Counted from the first letter of the stretch, positions 9,007-20,073 are shown. The stretch is DNA of 64,000 nt from Piezodorus guildinii (GCA_023052935.1 CM041298.1:61002217-61066216); one strand, 5' to 3'. Notes: generated by a model from the sequence alone, not told the origin. Program-made: numbers and translations.

Positions 9007-11132
9007 AGCCAGATGCTCAGAAAGTGGCGGCCTTACAGCGTATGGCCATCCCAACCGAGGTTAAGGGGATACGGCGGTTGATGGGTGCTTTAAATTATTA
9101 TCGCCGGTTTGTACCAGCAATGGCTGAATATCTTGTGCCCCTTAATAATTTGCTCCGCAAAGGTTGTAAGATCGTGATGACCCCGGATATCGCGGACAAG
9201 GTCCGCAGGTGCATTGACCATTTACAGCGGGATCCGGTGCTGGCGTTTCCTGACTTCGACCGGCCGTTTACTATCACGACGGATGCCAGTGAATACGCTC
9301 TCGGGGCCGTGCTATCTCAGGACAGTGAACGGGGGGAGCGTTCGGTTGCATACGCCAGTAGGCGCCTTACGGATGCGGAGTCCCGTTATAGCGCCCTGGA
9401 GCGGGAACTCCTGGGAATTGTTTGGGCCGTCGATCATTTCCGGCCGTACGTCTTCGGGAGGCGGTTCCGGGTCCATACCGACCATCGTCCTCTACAATGG
9501 GTGGGGAAGCTCAAAGAGTCGTCCGCAAGGGTTACGCGCTGGAAAGAGCTCCTTGGGCAGTACAACATGGACATTGTTTACAAACCCGGCAAGGACAATG
9601 TTGTCGCGGATTGGCTTTCGCGGGCGGTGATGGTGAATGCGGTGGAGGAGCGTGGCGAGTCTTCTCGGGATGTGCGCCAATTTCTGAGGGAGTGGACTCC
9701 TGGGGAGGATCTCCAGCCTACCGCGTCGGATGGTTCGGGTGGGGCCCTGACATCGGGAGACGAACACTCTTCTGAGGGACGCCCTGTGGATATGGAAGAG
9801 CTTGATGAGATTGTGAACGACAAGCGTCACCAAATTATATGGAAGACAAGGACGTCTGGACTCCTTAAGCTCGATTTCCAGCGTTTTGAGGGTTGTTCGG
9901 TGGTCACTGTATGGTCGCAGCCCACCGTTGGGGAGGACCAGATCTGTCGGGCGTTGGCGGACGCGTCAAAACCTGGTAGGACCCACCACTTGTATGTCGG
10001 CAACGCCGTGGTATGGGAGCGTATCCAACGGTTGTGGCGGGCGGAGCGAATCGGAGTTGACCGGTCGTTTGTCCGTTGTTCCCTGTTGGTTGAGACTATC
10101 CGTGACGCGGAACGGCAGCGGGAGGTGACGCTCGCATATCATCAGGGCAAAACGAATCACCGGGGTCTGACCGAAACGTTACGTGCATTGCGGCGACGTT
10201 ATTATTGGCGGGGGATGAAGCGCACTATCCAGGAAACCATCGGGAAATGTGACGTGTGTCTTCGCACTAAATATGATCGCCATCCGCCCCGCGCGGTACA
10301 GGAGGAAACCCCGACTGCCGATGCGCCCCTCGTCGATCTCCAAATCGATTCTTTTACCTGGAAGGGTTATAAATGGGTGACGATTTTGGATCTGTTTAGC
10401 AAGGTGGCGTTGGCGTATCCCGTTCAGGAGCGTACAGCGGAGGCGGTTTTACGGGCCCTTTGGATCTGGTTCCAGTTTTATGGTGTCCCCGACCGGATCT
10501 CATCGGACAGTGGCCGCGAATTCGATAACGCTCGTGTCCGGGAGGAAATGAAGCTTTTGGGTGTCACGTGGCACCTTAACACCCCGGGTCATCCGAAAAG
10601 TCGCGGTGGTATCGAGCGCCTCCACAGTACCCTGAGTGATCACCTGCGGGTATTTCAATTAGAAAAGGGATTGGAGCCGGACGTGGCTATGGAACGAGCG
10701 GTCGTGGCCTATAACCACTCCGTTCACTCTGTGACGGAATTTACCCCTTTCGAAGTCCTTTTTGGTTTGCAGGGCCGCCGGCGGGATTCCCGCGGTGCGG
10801 GGGCTAGTGATGGTGCCGTCGTGAGCAATTGCCTTGCGCTTAAGAGGTTATGGGTCACAGTCCGTGGTCGGATTGAGCGGGAAAAGTGTCGCAGAGTGGC
10901 GCGTCATAATCTCGGTGTCCGGGATCTGCTGGGGCCCGTCCGAATTGGGACAGTGGTATACCGGCGTGTGGGGACTAATAGGGGGAAAGAACTCCGGCGT
11001 TATGAAGGCCCATTCCGTGTTGTCGTCATTCGTGAGCATAACTTGGTAACCATTGAGAGCTTGCGCGAGCCCCGGAAGCGGCGAACGGTTCATTTGGAAC
11101 AATTAAAACTACCGCCCGTGGACGCATCTTAG
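9003..11132 (+). CDS. pol: Gypsy-1 pol, RNase H and integrase part
   Basis: Continues pol in a shifted frame. The RNase H domain has TDASEYALGAVLSQ (about 9280) and TDHRPLQW. The integrase zinc finger (HHCC, about 10138-10270) has H..H and CDVC. The DD35E core has D in LQIDSF, D in SSDSGREF and E in GGIERLHSTL. A C-terminal GPF module (YEGPFRVV, about 11000) follows. The frame ends at TAG 11130-11132. All catalytic residues are present, so the frameshift at the junction with RT is the only obvious lesion here. The first codon is a GTG inside the conserved block, not a real start. Confidence 0.9.
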   Translation: MKPDAQKVAALQRMAIPTEVKGIRRLMGALNYYRRFVPAMAEYLVPLNNLLRKGCKIVMTPDIADKVRRCIDHLQRDPVLAFPDFDRPFTITTDASEYALGAVLSQDSERGERSVAYASRRLTDAESRYSALERELLGIVWAVDHFRPYVFGRRFRVHTDHRPLQWVGKLKESSARVTRWKELLGQYNMDIVYKPGKDNVVADWLSRAVMVNAVEERGESSRDVRQFLREWTPGEDLQPTASDGSGGALTSGDEHSSEGRPVDMEELDEIVNDKRHQIIWKTRTSGLLKLDFQRFEGCSVVTVWSQPTVGEDQICRALADASKPGRTHHLYVGNAVVWERIQRLWRAERIGVDRSFVRCSLLVETIRDAERQREVTLAYHQGKTNHRGLTETLRALRRRYYWRGMKRTIQETIGKCDVCLRTKYDRHPPRAVQEETPTADAPLVDLQIDSFTWKGYKWVTILDLFSKVALAYPVQERTAEAVLRALWIWFQFYGVPDRISSDSGREFDNARVREEMKLLGVTWHLNTPGHPKSRGGIERLHSTLSDHLRVFQLEKGLEPDVAMERAVVAYNHSVHSVTEFTPFEVLFGLQGRRRDSRGAGASDGAVVSNCLALKRLWVTVRGRIEREKCRRVARHNLGVRDLLGPVRIGTVVYRRVGTNRGKELRRYEGPFRVVVIREHNLVTIESLREPRKRRTVHLEQLKLPPVDAS

Positions 11133-11365
11133 CCTTGGAGCGTCCTCAGATTTGGCAGTGTTGTTCTTTACCAGTGTTTCTGTTCAGTTTATTCACAGTG
11201 GTTATTTTTATTTTATTTTATTTTTATTTTTTCCCTTGTGTTGTGTTTCAGGAGGTTTTTGTATTTATTTCTATTATGTAAACTTAGTTTCTTTTGCTTT
11301 TGTATCTTCTTATGCAATTTGTATTTCGCTGTTTTTTTTTTGTTGTTTTTTTGTATTGTTGATGT

Positions 11366-11390
11366 AGTTTACGAGGATTGTTCGTAAACT
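11366..11390 (+). promoter_or_regulatory. Hairpin next to Gypsy-1 polypurine tract
   Basis: Perfect 9-bp inverted repeat (agtttacga / tcgtaaact) with a 7-nt loop, ending at the base before the polypurine tract. Role unknown. Confidence 0.6.
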
Positions 11391-11400
11391 GGTGGGGGGG
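11391..11400 (+). promoter_or_regulatory. Gypsy-1 polypurine tract
   Basis: ggtggggggg immediately upstream of the 3' LTR. This is the expected plus-strand DNA primer site. Confidence 0.85.
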
Positions 11401-11581
11401 AGTTAAGGACTGATAAGGTAGTATATCAGCCTTAATTCCAAACCACCTCTTGTAAACATTAGAAATGTATATATAGAGGATTAAAAGACCAATAAAGACA
11501 GTGTTTGAATAGCCATCAAGCGTGTTGTTTATGCCCCTTTATTCCTTTTTTTTTAGTTTATCTTTCGGACAACACATAAGT
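11401..11581 (+). repeat. Gypsy-1 3' LTR
   Basis: Base-for-base identical to 6214-6394 over 181 bp by direct reading, including the nine-T run. It is followed directly by TATATATA. Confidence 0.95.

Positions 11582-11668
<87 letters not shown>
11582..11668. repeat. (TA)n(TG)n compound microsatellite
   Basis: A short TA run then about 70 bp of GT repeat. It forms the 3' flank of Gypsy-1. Confidence 0.95.
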
Positions 11669-11671
<3 letters not shown>

Positions 11672-11883
11672 TGTATGTGTATAGTACTTAGAGTATTGAG
11701 ATATTGATCTAGCTTTAAGGTGGAATGGTCACATGAGATGCATTATCTATAGTCTGACATCATGTATTATAGACATTCTACCCCGTTGATGTATATAAAA
11801 TTGACATTTCAATAGACTGTGGTTTCTAAACATTTTTTCTGGACCCCTTCATTCAATGAGTACTAGGACAAGGACACCCTAAC

Positions 11884-11887
<4 letters not shown>

Positions 11888-11944
<57 letters not shown>
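11888..11944. repeat. (AT)n microsatellite
   Basis: About 55 bp of uninterrupted AT repeat. Confidence 0.95.
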
Positions 11945-11946
<2 letters not shown>

Positions 11947-12639
11947 TTCATTCGATTTTACCTAAAGTATAAACATATCATGAAAAGTTTTAAAAATGTG
12001 CAGCTCTTTCTACAAAGTATTATGTTCATTTTTAATTTCTTTCCATTGACTCATTTCCTTCTATAACGTCAAAAATGTTATGTCAACACAGTAAAAAAAA
12101 TAAATAAATAAACTAGATTTCATGTCAAAAATATCAATAAACGTTTCATTCTCCTCGCGCAATTTAATGATTGGTGTGATTCTGTACAATGCGTGAGTGA
12201 TTCTTGTTTTAAGCCAAGGCGAGTAAACATAATTTTTTTTTCTAGGATAATTTAACAAAATTTTCTATTTACACTTCGCAGAACCCCCGTATACGCCTGT
12301 GGGCCCTCAGGGGTCTGCATACCACTTATTGGAAACAACTGCCATGGATTAAATGTAATTTAACGATTTTTTAAATTAATTTATGTTATCGACAAGTGTC
12401 ATTTCCACCCCCAGTTACAATTCCCAGAATTATTTTAAATTTTCTGAACATGTTCGTGAATTTTAGGATTTAGTCTTATACCTGGAATGATACTTTAATC
12501 TTTTTAATTTTTGTTTGTAGCCCCTTTTGTTAGCTCTTCTTAAAACCTTAGTGTTTGAATATTCTCTTTCTTCTGCATTAATGCATTTTAAGGATGCAGG
12601 TATCTCTATAATCTCTGTAATATATAATTATCTTCTATG
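11945..12639. other. Non-coding spacer
   Basis: AT-rich DNA with no recognisable gene or repeat family. A 65-residue minus-strand open frame at 12061-12258 has no recognisable domain and normal AT-rich composition. Confidence 0.5.
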
Positions 12640-13180
12640 AATTTATAATGAGGTGATGGGGCTCCCCTTTTGGTTTAAGTAGAAACCTTAATCTAATACT
12701 AAAAGCTTTTTTTCTTTATTTTTTTCTATTTATTCGTTTGTATTATGGTTTGTCACAATGGACAATGATAATATTGCTAAAGGATCCCATTCATACAATA
12801 TTTACAATAACAATACTAAAAGCTAAATCTCAATATTCTACCATCGTTACGGTGATCCATGTGTTAGCTTACTATATGTCGGATTGTTAATAAGTTTGAC
12901 CGTTTCATGGAACTTTTTATTACTCGTAGTTATGAATTCGGAAAGTGTGTCTTTTAATTCCTCTTGAATTCTAGAGGTTTCAGATCTTTGGGATGACGTT
13001 ATTTTCACAATCTTTCGTAGTACGCCATTTTGGAACGATTGTAAACGTTTTTCGGTCGACTTAGCAACATGCGAAAGCGCTATATAACAGAGTTGGACGT
13101 ATAATGGCCTTATATATTGATATCTTGAGTCGAAGAGACATACTCGAAGAATTAATTAATTGGCCTTCATTTTTGCCTCA
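12640..13180 (-). pseudogene. LINE remnant, family D (minus strand), split by a J1 tail
   Basis: The minus strand at about 12860-13140 reads as the C-terminal RT region of family D, with an AKST.KRLQSFQNGVLRKIVK-like stretch and HETVKLINNPT. It parallels the AKSTAKPVQSLLNGVLRTIVK stretch at 4051-4317. The segment 12645-12680 is the reverse complement of the 3' UTR seen at 4410-4460. The remnant is interrupted by a 104-bp J1 LINE tail with flanking duplications. Several stops make it non-functional. Confidence 0.7.
12708..12811 (-). mobile_element. Severely 5'-truncated J1 LINE insertion (3' tail only)
   Basis: The 104-bp segment reads T-rich tail then tttgtattatggtttgtcac..., matching the J1 3' UTR at 56215-56290 (ttattacaatttgtcataat, ggatc.cattcatacaatat). 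It is flanked by the 13-bp direct repeat aatactaaaagct at 12695-12707 and 12812-12824. This is a typical target-primed reverse transcription product that aborted early. Confidence 0.88.
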
Positions 13181-14309
13181 CTTTTTAAAATTTTTAACTA
13201 AAGTGGACCGAAAACTTTGAATGTCTGTCAAAGTAAATTGTTAGTTGCGTTATTAGAATACTGTAATTGAATAATTATAATATATTGAAGATAAATATGT
13301 TAATATAGTTCCATCGTATTTGCCATTTACAGATAATTACAGCTGAAGCAGTTAAAAACCGTTTCTCTCGAGAAGAAATATAAAGAATTGAGTAGTGGGA
13401 AGTAAAATAATGTAAAATTGCTTCGACGTTATTTTATTTCATTTAAAGAATTATATTAAATGTTTTAAATGTTTAAAAAAAATACATCTTAATGTTGAAA
13501 CATTGGTATTAGATTCAAGGAAATTCATAGGAAGTGATAATTATTATACTTAAATGTCCTTTGTACGATGAAAAACAATGTTTGGTTTCATTGAACTTAT
13601 TATACTTGCATATACAAAGTGTAAAGTTGATAAATTGGTGATAATCACTACACAGTAAATAAAAATAACATCAATAATTGAGATGTTGATTTCCAAAAGA
13701 TACTATATCCATTCTAGGAAATTTTACAGGAAGCGCGAAAATCTCTCATTACTACTATATTATTAAACTAACTAATTTGGGTCTTTTTGCCTTAAAATTT
13801 AGAATTATTGTTTTACTATAATAACAACATCATATTAAAGTTATGAAATGAATTTTTTTAGAATGATTTGGAACGAAAATAAATGCGTAATTAGTACTTT
13901 TAGAAAATGATCGCGTTTTTAAGGACTTGAGAATTCATTAGATAACATCAAATAGAATATTTAAATAAAACTAAATGATGAGAATACAAATATGTAAAAA
14001 TATCAATTTCGTAAAAAATGTCCTTTAGTACCTTTTGAAAATCAACGTCTCAATTGTCAATAAGTAAGTAATTAACAATTACTATACAATGGAAATGTGG
14101 TATGTTAAATATGCAGATTAGGTTAAGTTATAAGCAATTATATGTTACACAATATTAACAACATATTAATGCATACAGTAAAATCATGACTTTTTTTTTA
14201 ACACTAGATATATTACTTAAGTGTAGTGGTTTCGGGGAGGTATGCAGATGTCTTGAGGGTTCCCAAGCTGTCATTTGGAAATTACTTTAAATTACCTAAA
14301 TGAAAAATA
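13181..14309. other. Non-coding AT-rich spacer
   Basis: No recognisable genes or repeats. AT-rich with many short A/T runs. Confidence 0.55.
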
Positions 14310-14326
14310 TTTACAAAGCCATAACT

Positions 14327-15636
14327 TTTTTTTTTTTAAATATTGCTTTATTGAGAAGTAATACAATCTGCCACTATCTTGGGCAATAAGTATTAGAGAT
14401 AAAAGAAGTCATTCATTCCATATGTACAAAGTAAAACAATTAAAAAGTAAAATGCCTCAATAACAAAAGAAGAAAAAAAAAATAAATAAAAATAAAATAA
14501 AATGAATGAAAAAAAAAAGGAAAATAATTACAATCTTGGCCACATTCATATCTATATACAATATTTACATACTGCCCCTGGGAACTCCGAATCGAACCTC
14601 TGCATACAGAAATGGATGCCGAGGCACAATGTCAGGAGATCCCAGCGCCTCTCAGCCAGCCGCTTCACGAATCTAGTCAGTGGAGACTGAGTGAGGGCGC
14701 TAGAGCCACACACTCTCAGGCATGAGTGGAGAAGTTGGCCATTGCCAGCACTCCAGTTGCATATTTATAAGAGATCTCTCGGCCATTGCCGCCTCAACCT
14801 ACGAGGAGGGTTGTAAGGATGGTTGGTACTAGATAGGGATTGTGCCAGGGGATTAGGAAGGTGAGCAAGTTTCTGGTGGAAAGTTAAGAATTTGGATGGG
14901 ATGAGATCAAGGACATAAGGGATCTTGAGGTCATGGTGTAAGGTCTTGTTTGTAACATAATAGGGAGCATTGACTATTGTTCTAAGGACTTTGGACTGAA
15001 AGGATTGGATACGTTTGATGTTCGAAAATTTAGTAGTATCCCATAGTTCAATTCCGTAGGTCCACATAGGTTTGAGAATTGTCTTGTAAATTAATAGTTT
15101 GTTTCCAACGGAAAGTTGTGATGTTCTGTTCAATAGTCTATATAACTGTCCGTATCTTCTGTTGAGCTCTTGTCTTTTAAGTCGAGTATGTGGGTTCCAG
15201 GTCAGTCTTTTGTCTAGTAGGAAACCCAAATACCGGACTGTGTCGGAACAGGGAAGTGGTATAGAGTTGAAATGAACTTGTGGACAGGATTTACGTCGGA
15301 GGGTGAAGGTGACGTGCTTACTTTTGGATTGATTGACTTTGATGCGCCAATCGTCGCACCAATGTTCAATCAAGGAGAGGTGTCTTTGGAGATGGAAAGA
15401 TGCCAGTTCTGGGTCTGAATGGGTTGATAGAATGACAGTATCATCGGCAAAAGATGCTAGGAAGGTATCAGGATCTAAAGGTATATCAGCTGTAAACAAG
15501 ATATAGAGGATAGGACCTAGGACGCTTCCTTGAGGTACGCCGGCCTCGATTGGGTAACAAGTGGATAACTCTGAACCACAGCGGACTCTGAAGGAACGGT
15601 TAGAGAGATAGGATCTTAGGATTAGATATAGGGATC
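14327..15636 (-). mobile_element. 5'-truncated J1 LINE copy with perfect TSD
   Basis: A minus-strand LINE insertion bounded by the 17-bp direct repeat tttacaaagccataact at 14310-14326 and 15637-15653. It has a poly(A) tail (T run after 14326), a 3' UTR and the RT C-terminal half. It shares RT and UTR sequence with the copies at 16939-21705 and 56195-60551. The 5' end lies within the RT domain, so the copy was truncated on insertion. The perfect TSD suggests a fairly recent event. Confidence 0.95.
14765..15636 (-). pseudogene. J1 ORF2 C-terminal RT fragment
   Basis: One open frame from the truncation point to the natural stop, about 290 codons, without internal stops. It contains AGVPQGSVLGPILYIL, the catalytic FADD box (about 15440), a RYLGFLLDKRLTWNPHTRLKR block, a KPMWTYGIELW block and the terminal PPRRLRRQWPRDLL. 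It lacks the endonuclease and the N-terminal half of RT. There is no start of its own, so it is a dead fragment despite being open. Confidence 0.92.
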
Positions 15637-15653
15637 TTTACAAAGCCATAACT

Positions 15654-15926
15654 AAAACCATTTTAACTCAACCAATATATATTTTAAATCTAACAAGGAG
15701 AGGATCCCAAATGTTTCTCACCGATTTTCATGAATTTTTAAAGGTAAAACTAGACATTAAACAATTATACTCTGCAAAATATTAGAGGCCAACGACCCCC
15801 AGGGGTCATGTAAAAAAAATTGGAAAGTTTGAGTGCGAAAAACACATTTTATTTAATATCTCTGGTTCTAGTAAAGGTAGAAAAATAAGTTTGACCTCAA
15901 AATTATTCTATTTCAAAGCCGGATAA
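15654..15926. other. Non-coding spacer
   Basis: No gene or repeat recognised. Confidence 0.5.
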
Positions 15927-16047
15927 TCTATACTAATATCATAAAGCTGAAGAGTTTGTTTGAACGCGCTAATCTCAGAAACTACTGGTCCAAATTGAAA
16001 AATTCTTCTTCTACAATAAAATAGAAGTACTTTAAAATATATTTTTT
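15927..16047 (+). mobile_element. Helitron-like 5' terminal fragment
   Basis: It begins TCTATACTAATATCATAAAG, followed by ctgaagagtttg, gaacgcgctaatctcag and aactactggtcc. From memory this resembles the 5' ends of a Helitron family common in insect genomes, which start with TC and insert after an A. No rolling-circle helicase gene and no 3' hairpin were found nearby, so this is at most a short relic. The assignment rests on recall, not on a search. Confidence 0.4.
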
Positions 16048-16168
16048 TTAAAACTTCTAAGTAGCGATCATAACAGAAATTGACACTGACCAAGTCGCAG
16101 GCAACAGCTCGTTGAAAATATAAGAATTCAATTATTTAAGTTTTATGCTTTGTAATAACCCTAAAAAT

Positions 16169-16364
16169 GAGGCACAAAGCCACCCCACTCCTCAAGCGCA
16201 TACCGCGCCTAGTGCGAAAGGAACCTTAGAATGCCAACGGGCAATACGAGGCCTGAGCCATGGACTGTATATACCACTGCTGCTGTATATACATAGAATG
16301 TGTTTTGTATTTATTTTGTAAATAAAGTTGGAGGATGAGAAAAAAAAAAAAAAAAAAAAAAAAA
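16169..16364 (+). mobile_element. Short poly(A) retroposon of unknown family
   Basis: A 196-bp unit ending in aataaa and a 26-base A run, flanked by the 9-bp direct repeat cctaaaaat at 16160-16168 and 16365-16373. The body is GC-richer than its surroundings and begins gaggcacaaagccacc. No pol III boxes are visible, so it may be a LINE 3' tail or another processed RNA copy rather than a tRNA-derived SINE. Confidence 0.75.
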
Positions 16365-16509
16365 CCTAAAAATATAAATAATCTCGTCGAAATAGTAAGA
16401 GAAACTGTGCTCAGATTAAGTTCTTTTTTAGGAGTGAGGAACACAGTTTTTAAGAAACCTTATCAAAAGTAATTATTAATATTTATTAATATAGATTATT
16501 AATATTTTT

Positions 16510-16938
16510 ACTTTCACTTACTATATATAGTAAGGGAAAGTATTGCGATCGTGAAAATTTTCGAATTCCAGTTTTCAACAGAAATACACATTTTGGGGTC
16601 CCCTAAGTCCAAATAACCAAGTCCCACAAAAAGGTCTGTGTGTGTGTGTGTGTGTGTGTGGTAACTCCCGGGCAGAAACGGTAAGTCCTATGAAACTGAA
16701 ATTTCATATTTAAGACAAATATACGCCCAAGACGGTACAAGACCTTTTTTATCAAAATGAGCTTGCCAGAAGAGCCGCTTTATACTATGCATTTTGCACC
16801 TTTTTTCGATTTTCTCTAAAACGGTTCCGACGACTTTGATTAAACTCGCTCTATCGATGTGAAATTTAATGAGCTTTAATATCATTTAGGATTCATTCGG
16901 AGTAAAATGGTCTGACAGGGCTTAAATGCCGATATATT
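16510..16938 (+). mobile_element. TIR element copy A, left part
   Basis: It starts actttcacttac followed by the palindrome actatatatagt and a block shared with 54130 and 54942 (attgcgatcgtgaaaatttt, then a GT microsatellite, then ggtaactcccgggcagaaac). The copy is cut by a J1 LINE after tgccgatatat and resumes at 21706. No transposase is encoded, so it is a non-autonomous element. Confidence 0.8.
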
Positions 16939-17400
16939 TTTTTTTTTTTTTTTTTTTTTATTGAGAAATATTACAATTTGTTGCATAATGAACAGTAGTA
17001 ATAGAGATGTAGTACACATTCATACAATATATACAGCCAATAATGATAAAGTCAATTTACATAAAATCGGAAATAAATAATTCAAAAATATACAAGAAAA
17101 AAAGCAACAAGAAACAAATCAAAACAACAACCTGTAGTAGAGATAAATACAAGTTGGGAAATAAATAAAAATCATACAAGCATACTTAACTATATACAAT
17201 ATATACAATCAGCCAAAGGAACCCTAGACTCGGCTGCTCCCCCACAAGTGGGGGGAGAAGCGGAATCCAAGGGATCCCAGCGCCTCCCACTCAGCGCTTC
17301 ACTGGTGTATGCCAGTGGAGGCCGAGCCAGAGCGGAATAGCCACAAACATACAGTACATGAGTGGAGGATCTGACCAGTGTCAGAACTCCAGATAAATGT

Positions 17401-20071
17401 TTACAAAACGTCGCGGGGCCACTGCCGTTTCAATCTTCGAGGAGGATTGTAGGGATGGATGAAGCTGGAAAGCGATTGAGCAAGAGGATTAGGATGATGA
17501 AGAAGGTTCTGATGGAATTTGGAGAATTTGGATGGTACCAGATCTAAAATAAATGGAATATTAAGGTCATGGTGTAGGGTACAGTTGGTAACGTAATAAG
17601 GAGCATTAACTATTGTTCGGAGGACTTTGGATTGGAAGGCTTGGATACGTTTGATGTTAGAATGTTTAGTTGTCCCCCATAGTTCAAGTCCGTAGGTCCA
17701 TATAGGTTTCAGTACTGTCTTATATATTAGTAATTTGTTGTCGACTGTAAGATGAGATTTTCTGTTTAGTAATTTGTATAACCGGCCGAATCTGCGGTTG
17801 AGTTCTATCCTTTTAAGTCTCGTATGTGGGTTCCACGTCAGTCTTTTGTCTAGTAAAAAGCCAAGGTACCGGACTGTGTCTGAGGAAGGAAGCGGTATGG
17901 AATTGAATTTAACTGTTGGACAGGATTTACGTCGAAGGGTGAAGGTGACGTGTGTACATTTGCTTTCGTTCACCTTAATTCGCCAAGCCTTACACCAGTC
18001 TTCGACAAGGGAAAGGTGCCTTTGGAGATTTAGAGATGCTACTTCAGGATCGGAATTGGATGATAAAATGGCTGTGTCGTCAGCAAATGTTGCCAGAAAG
18101 GTATCGGGATCGGTAGGGATATCGGCGGTGTAGAGGATGTAGAGGACGGGTCCTAAGACGCTGCCTTGAGGAACACCGGCCTCAACAGTATAATGTTTGG
18201 AAAATTCGGAACCACAGCGAACTCGGAAGGAGCGGTTTGATAAATAGGATCGGAGGATTAGGTATAAGGATTGAGGTAAATGGGTTTTGAGCTTAAAGAG
18301 CAATCCCGGGTGCCACACCCGGTCAAAAGCTTGAGCTATGTCCAGAAAGGCACCCGAACAATACTCCTTGCACTCAAGGGCAGAGGAAATGTGATCCACA
18401 ACTCGGAGTCCTTGCTGAACTGTGGAATGTTGAGAACGAAATCCAAACTGATGCGAAGGAAAATTTTTAAATTTATCTAGGATTTTTTTTAGTAGGAGCT
18501 TTTCGAAAATTTTTGAGAGGATCGGAAGTAGGCTAATAGGTCTGTAAGATGACGTGCTGTTGGAAGGTTTGCCTGGTTTCAGGAAAAGGATGATAGTTGA
18601 ATGTTTCCATAAGAGAGGAAAATAGGTAGTGCGTATGATACTGTTATAAAGATATGTAAGGAATGTAATGGCTTTCTGTGGAAGTTGTCTTAAGATCTGT
18701 GGCGTGAGGAGATCATATCCAGGGGATTTACGGAGAGGAAGCTTTTTAAGAAGATATTTGACCTCAGAGGGATTAACTGCTTTAGGAGGTAAGGAGAGTG
18801 GTATTGGCGAAGTAAGGAACTGTTCAACTGTTGAAGTATGGTTTGGATTCAACTCAGGATGAGGAGTGAAAACTTTGGAAAGGTGCTGTGCAAATTCCTG
18901 GGCCTTATCCTTGTCAGAAGCAGCCCAGGAACTATCACCGCGCAGGAGGATGGGAAATCGTGTGAGTATTCAGGATTCTCTTCGTGACATTCCACAGGGA
19001 ATTGTCACGAGTCGAGAGAGAGGAGAGGTAGGAATTGTAGGATTGGGAACGAAAGGTCGCCAACTCCCGCTTTAATTTTCTACAATAAAAGTTATAAGAG
19101 CGGCGATCTTCTGGGTGGCGGGTGCGTTGCCATAATGCTCTGGCTCGGCGTTTGGTGTTGATGAGGTCTGTCAGGTTTTGTGGTAAATGGCATTTGTAAG
19201 GAATAATTTGGGATTGTTTAGGAAAGGAGGCAGTCCAGGCAGCTTGTTGAATCAAGGTTGTAAAGGAATATACGGCATCATCAAGGTCAGAAGGGGTTTT
19301 GAGAGTTACTCTGAGGTCGATATCATTGGTGAGGATTTCGCGGAAGAGGTTCCAGTTGATGGGGCCTCTGATGAATGACGGTGGGAAAGGTTTCGGAATA
19401 GGAGTCATGGATACATTTAGGATTAATGGACTATGATCAGAGGATAGTTCATCAAGGCGAGTTACGGAATAGTTCAGGGAGCTATCGCTGTGGAGAGAAG
19501 TCGAGGATGTCTGGATTACGGTTAGGATCTGTTGGCCAGTAGGTAGGGGAATCGGGAGGTAGGAGATTAAGGCGTCTGGAGTTGAGTGCAGACTGCAATG
19601 TCCGTCCACGAGTATTTGTGGTTCTGCAACCCCATTGTTGGTGCTTCGCGTTTAAGTCTGCACCCAGAATAAAGTGATTCCCCAATGAGTTGAGAAAGGA
19701 ACCAAATTGGGTAATAAAATAGAATTTTTAGGAGGGCAATATGCTGATGCGATGACTAGCGGAAAGGAAAATGTCTTGATTATAATAGAGGTGGCTTGTA
19801 GGAAATCGTGGGCGGGAAGTGGGTGTAAGTGATGGGAGAGGGATCGGTTGACAATGACAGCAGTACCGGCATGGGCTTTGCCGTCTGGATGGTCTGTCCG
19901 GTATGTTGTGTATTCAGGTATTTTGAAGTACTGTTTAGTGGTTAGTCTAGTTTCAGTAATGAGTGCAACGTCAACTTTTTTGTCTTGGAGTAAGGCTGTA
20001 AGTTCGTCAGTGTGAGTTCTAACACCATTCGCATTCCATAGTAGAATAGATAAGGAGTTAGGTGAGGTCAT
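17401..20071 (-). pseudogene. J1 ORF2 (AP endonuclease + reverse transcriptase), frameshifted
   Basis: It starts MTSPNSLSILLWNANGV at 20071. The apurinic-like endonuclease shows ITETRLT, YRTDHPDGKAHAGTAVIV, GADLNAKHQQWG and SSDHSPLIL. The RT shows SSYRPISLLPILSKIFEKLL, DIAQAFDRVWH, AGVPQGSVLGPVLYIL and the FADD box near 18070, and ends PPRRLKRQWPRDVL. Reading changes frame at about 19680, 19490-19600 and 18930, so the gene is broken at least three times. The last segment (17401-18852) is a long clean frame of 483 codons. ORF2 normally nicks the target and reverse transcribes LINE RNA. Its start codon abuts the ORF1 stop. Confidence 0.92.
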
Positions 20072-20073
20072 TT

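Larger units (their letters stand above)
6214..11581 (+). mobile_element. Full-length Gypsy (Metaviridae) LTR retrotransposon, Gypsy-1
   Basis: A 5,368-bp element with identical LTRs, a tRNA-Phe primer site, gag, pol (protease-RT-RNase H-integrase) and a G-rich polypurine tract. The flanking bases TATA before the 5' LTR and TATA after the 3' LTR fit a 4-bp TSD. The interior is GC-rich compared with the surrounding DNA. Identical LTRs indicate a recent insertion. Two interruptions are visible: an in-frame UGA between gag and pol, and a one-base frameshift between RT and RNase H. No env ORF follows pol. Only about 270 bp of T-rich sequence lies between pol and the 3' LTR. Confidence 0.95.

Noticed and set aside
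11152..11367. 71-codon hydrophobic frame after Gypsy-1 pol, which could suggest a short env
   Set aside because: It is T-rich 3' non-coding sequence. No signal peptide, cleavage site or Cys pattern of an envelope protein.
11522..11707. Plus-strand frame rich in Cys-Val
   Set aside because: It is the GT microsatellite translated.
12061..12258. 65-codon minus-strand frame
   Set aside because: No recognisable domain, AT-rich codons, no supporting signals.
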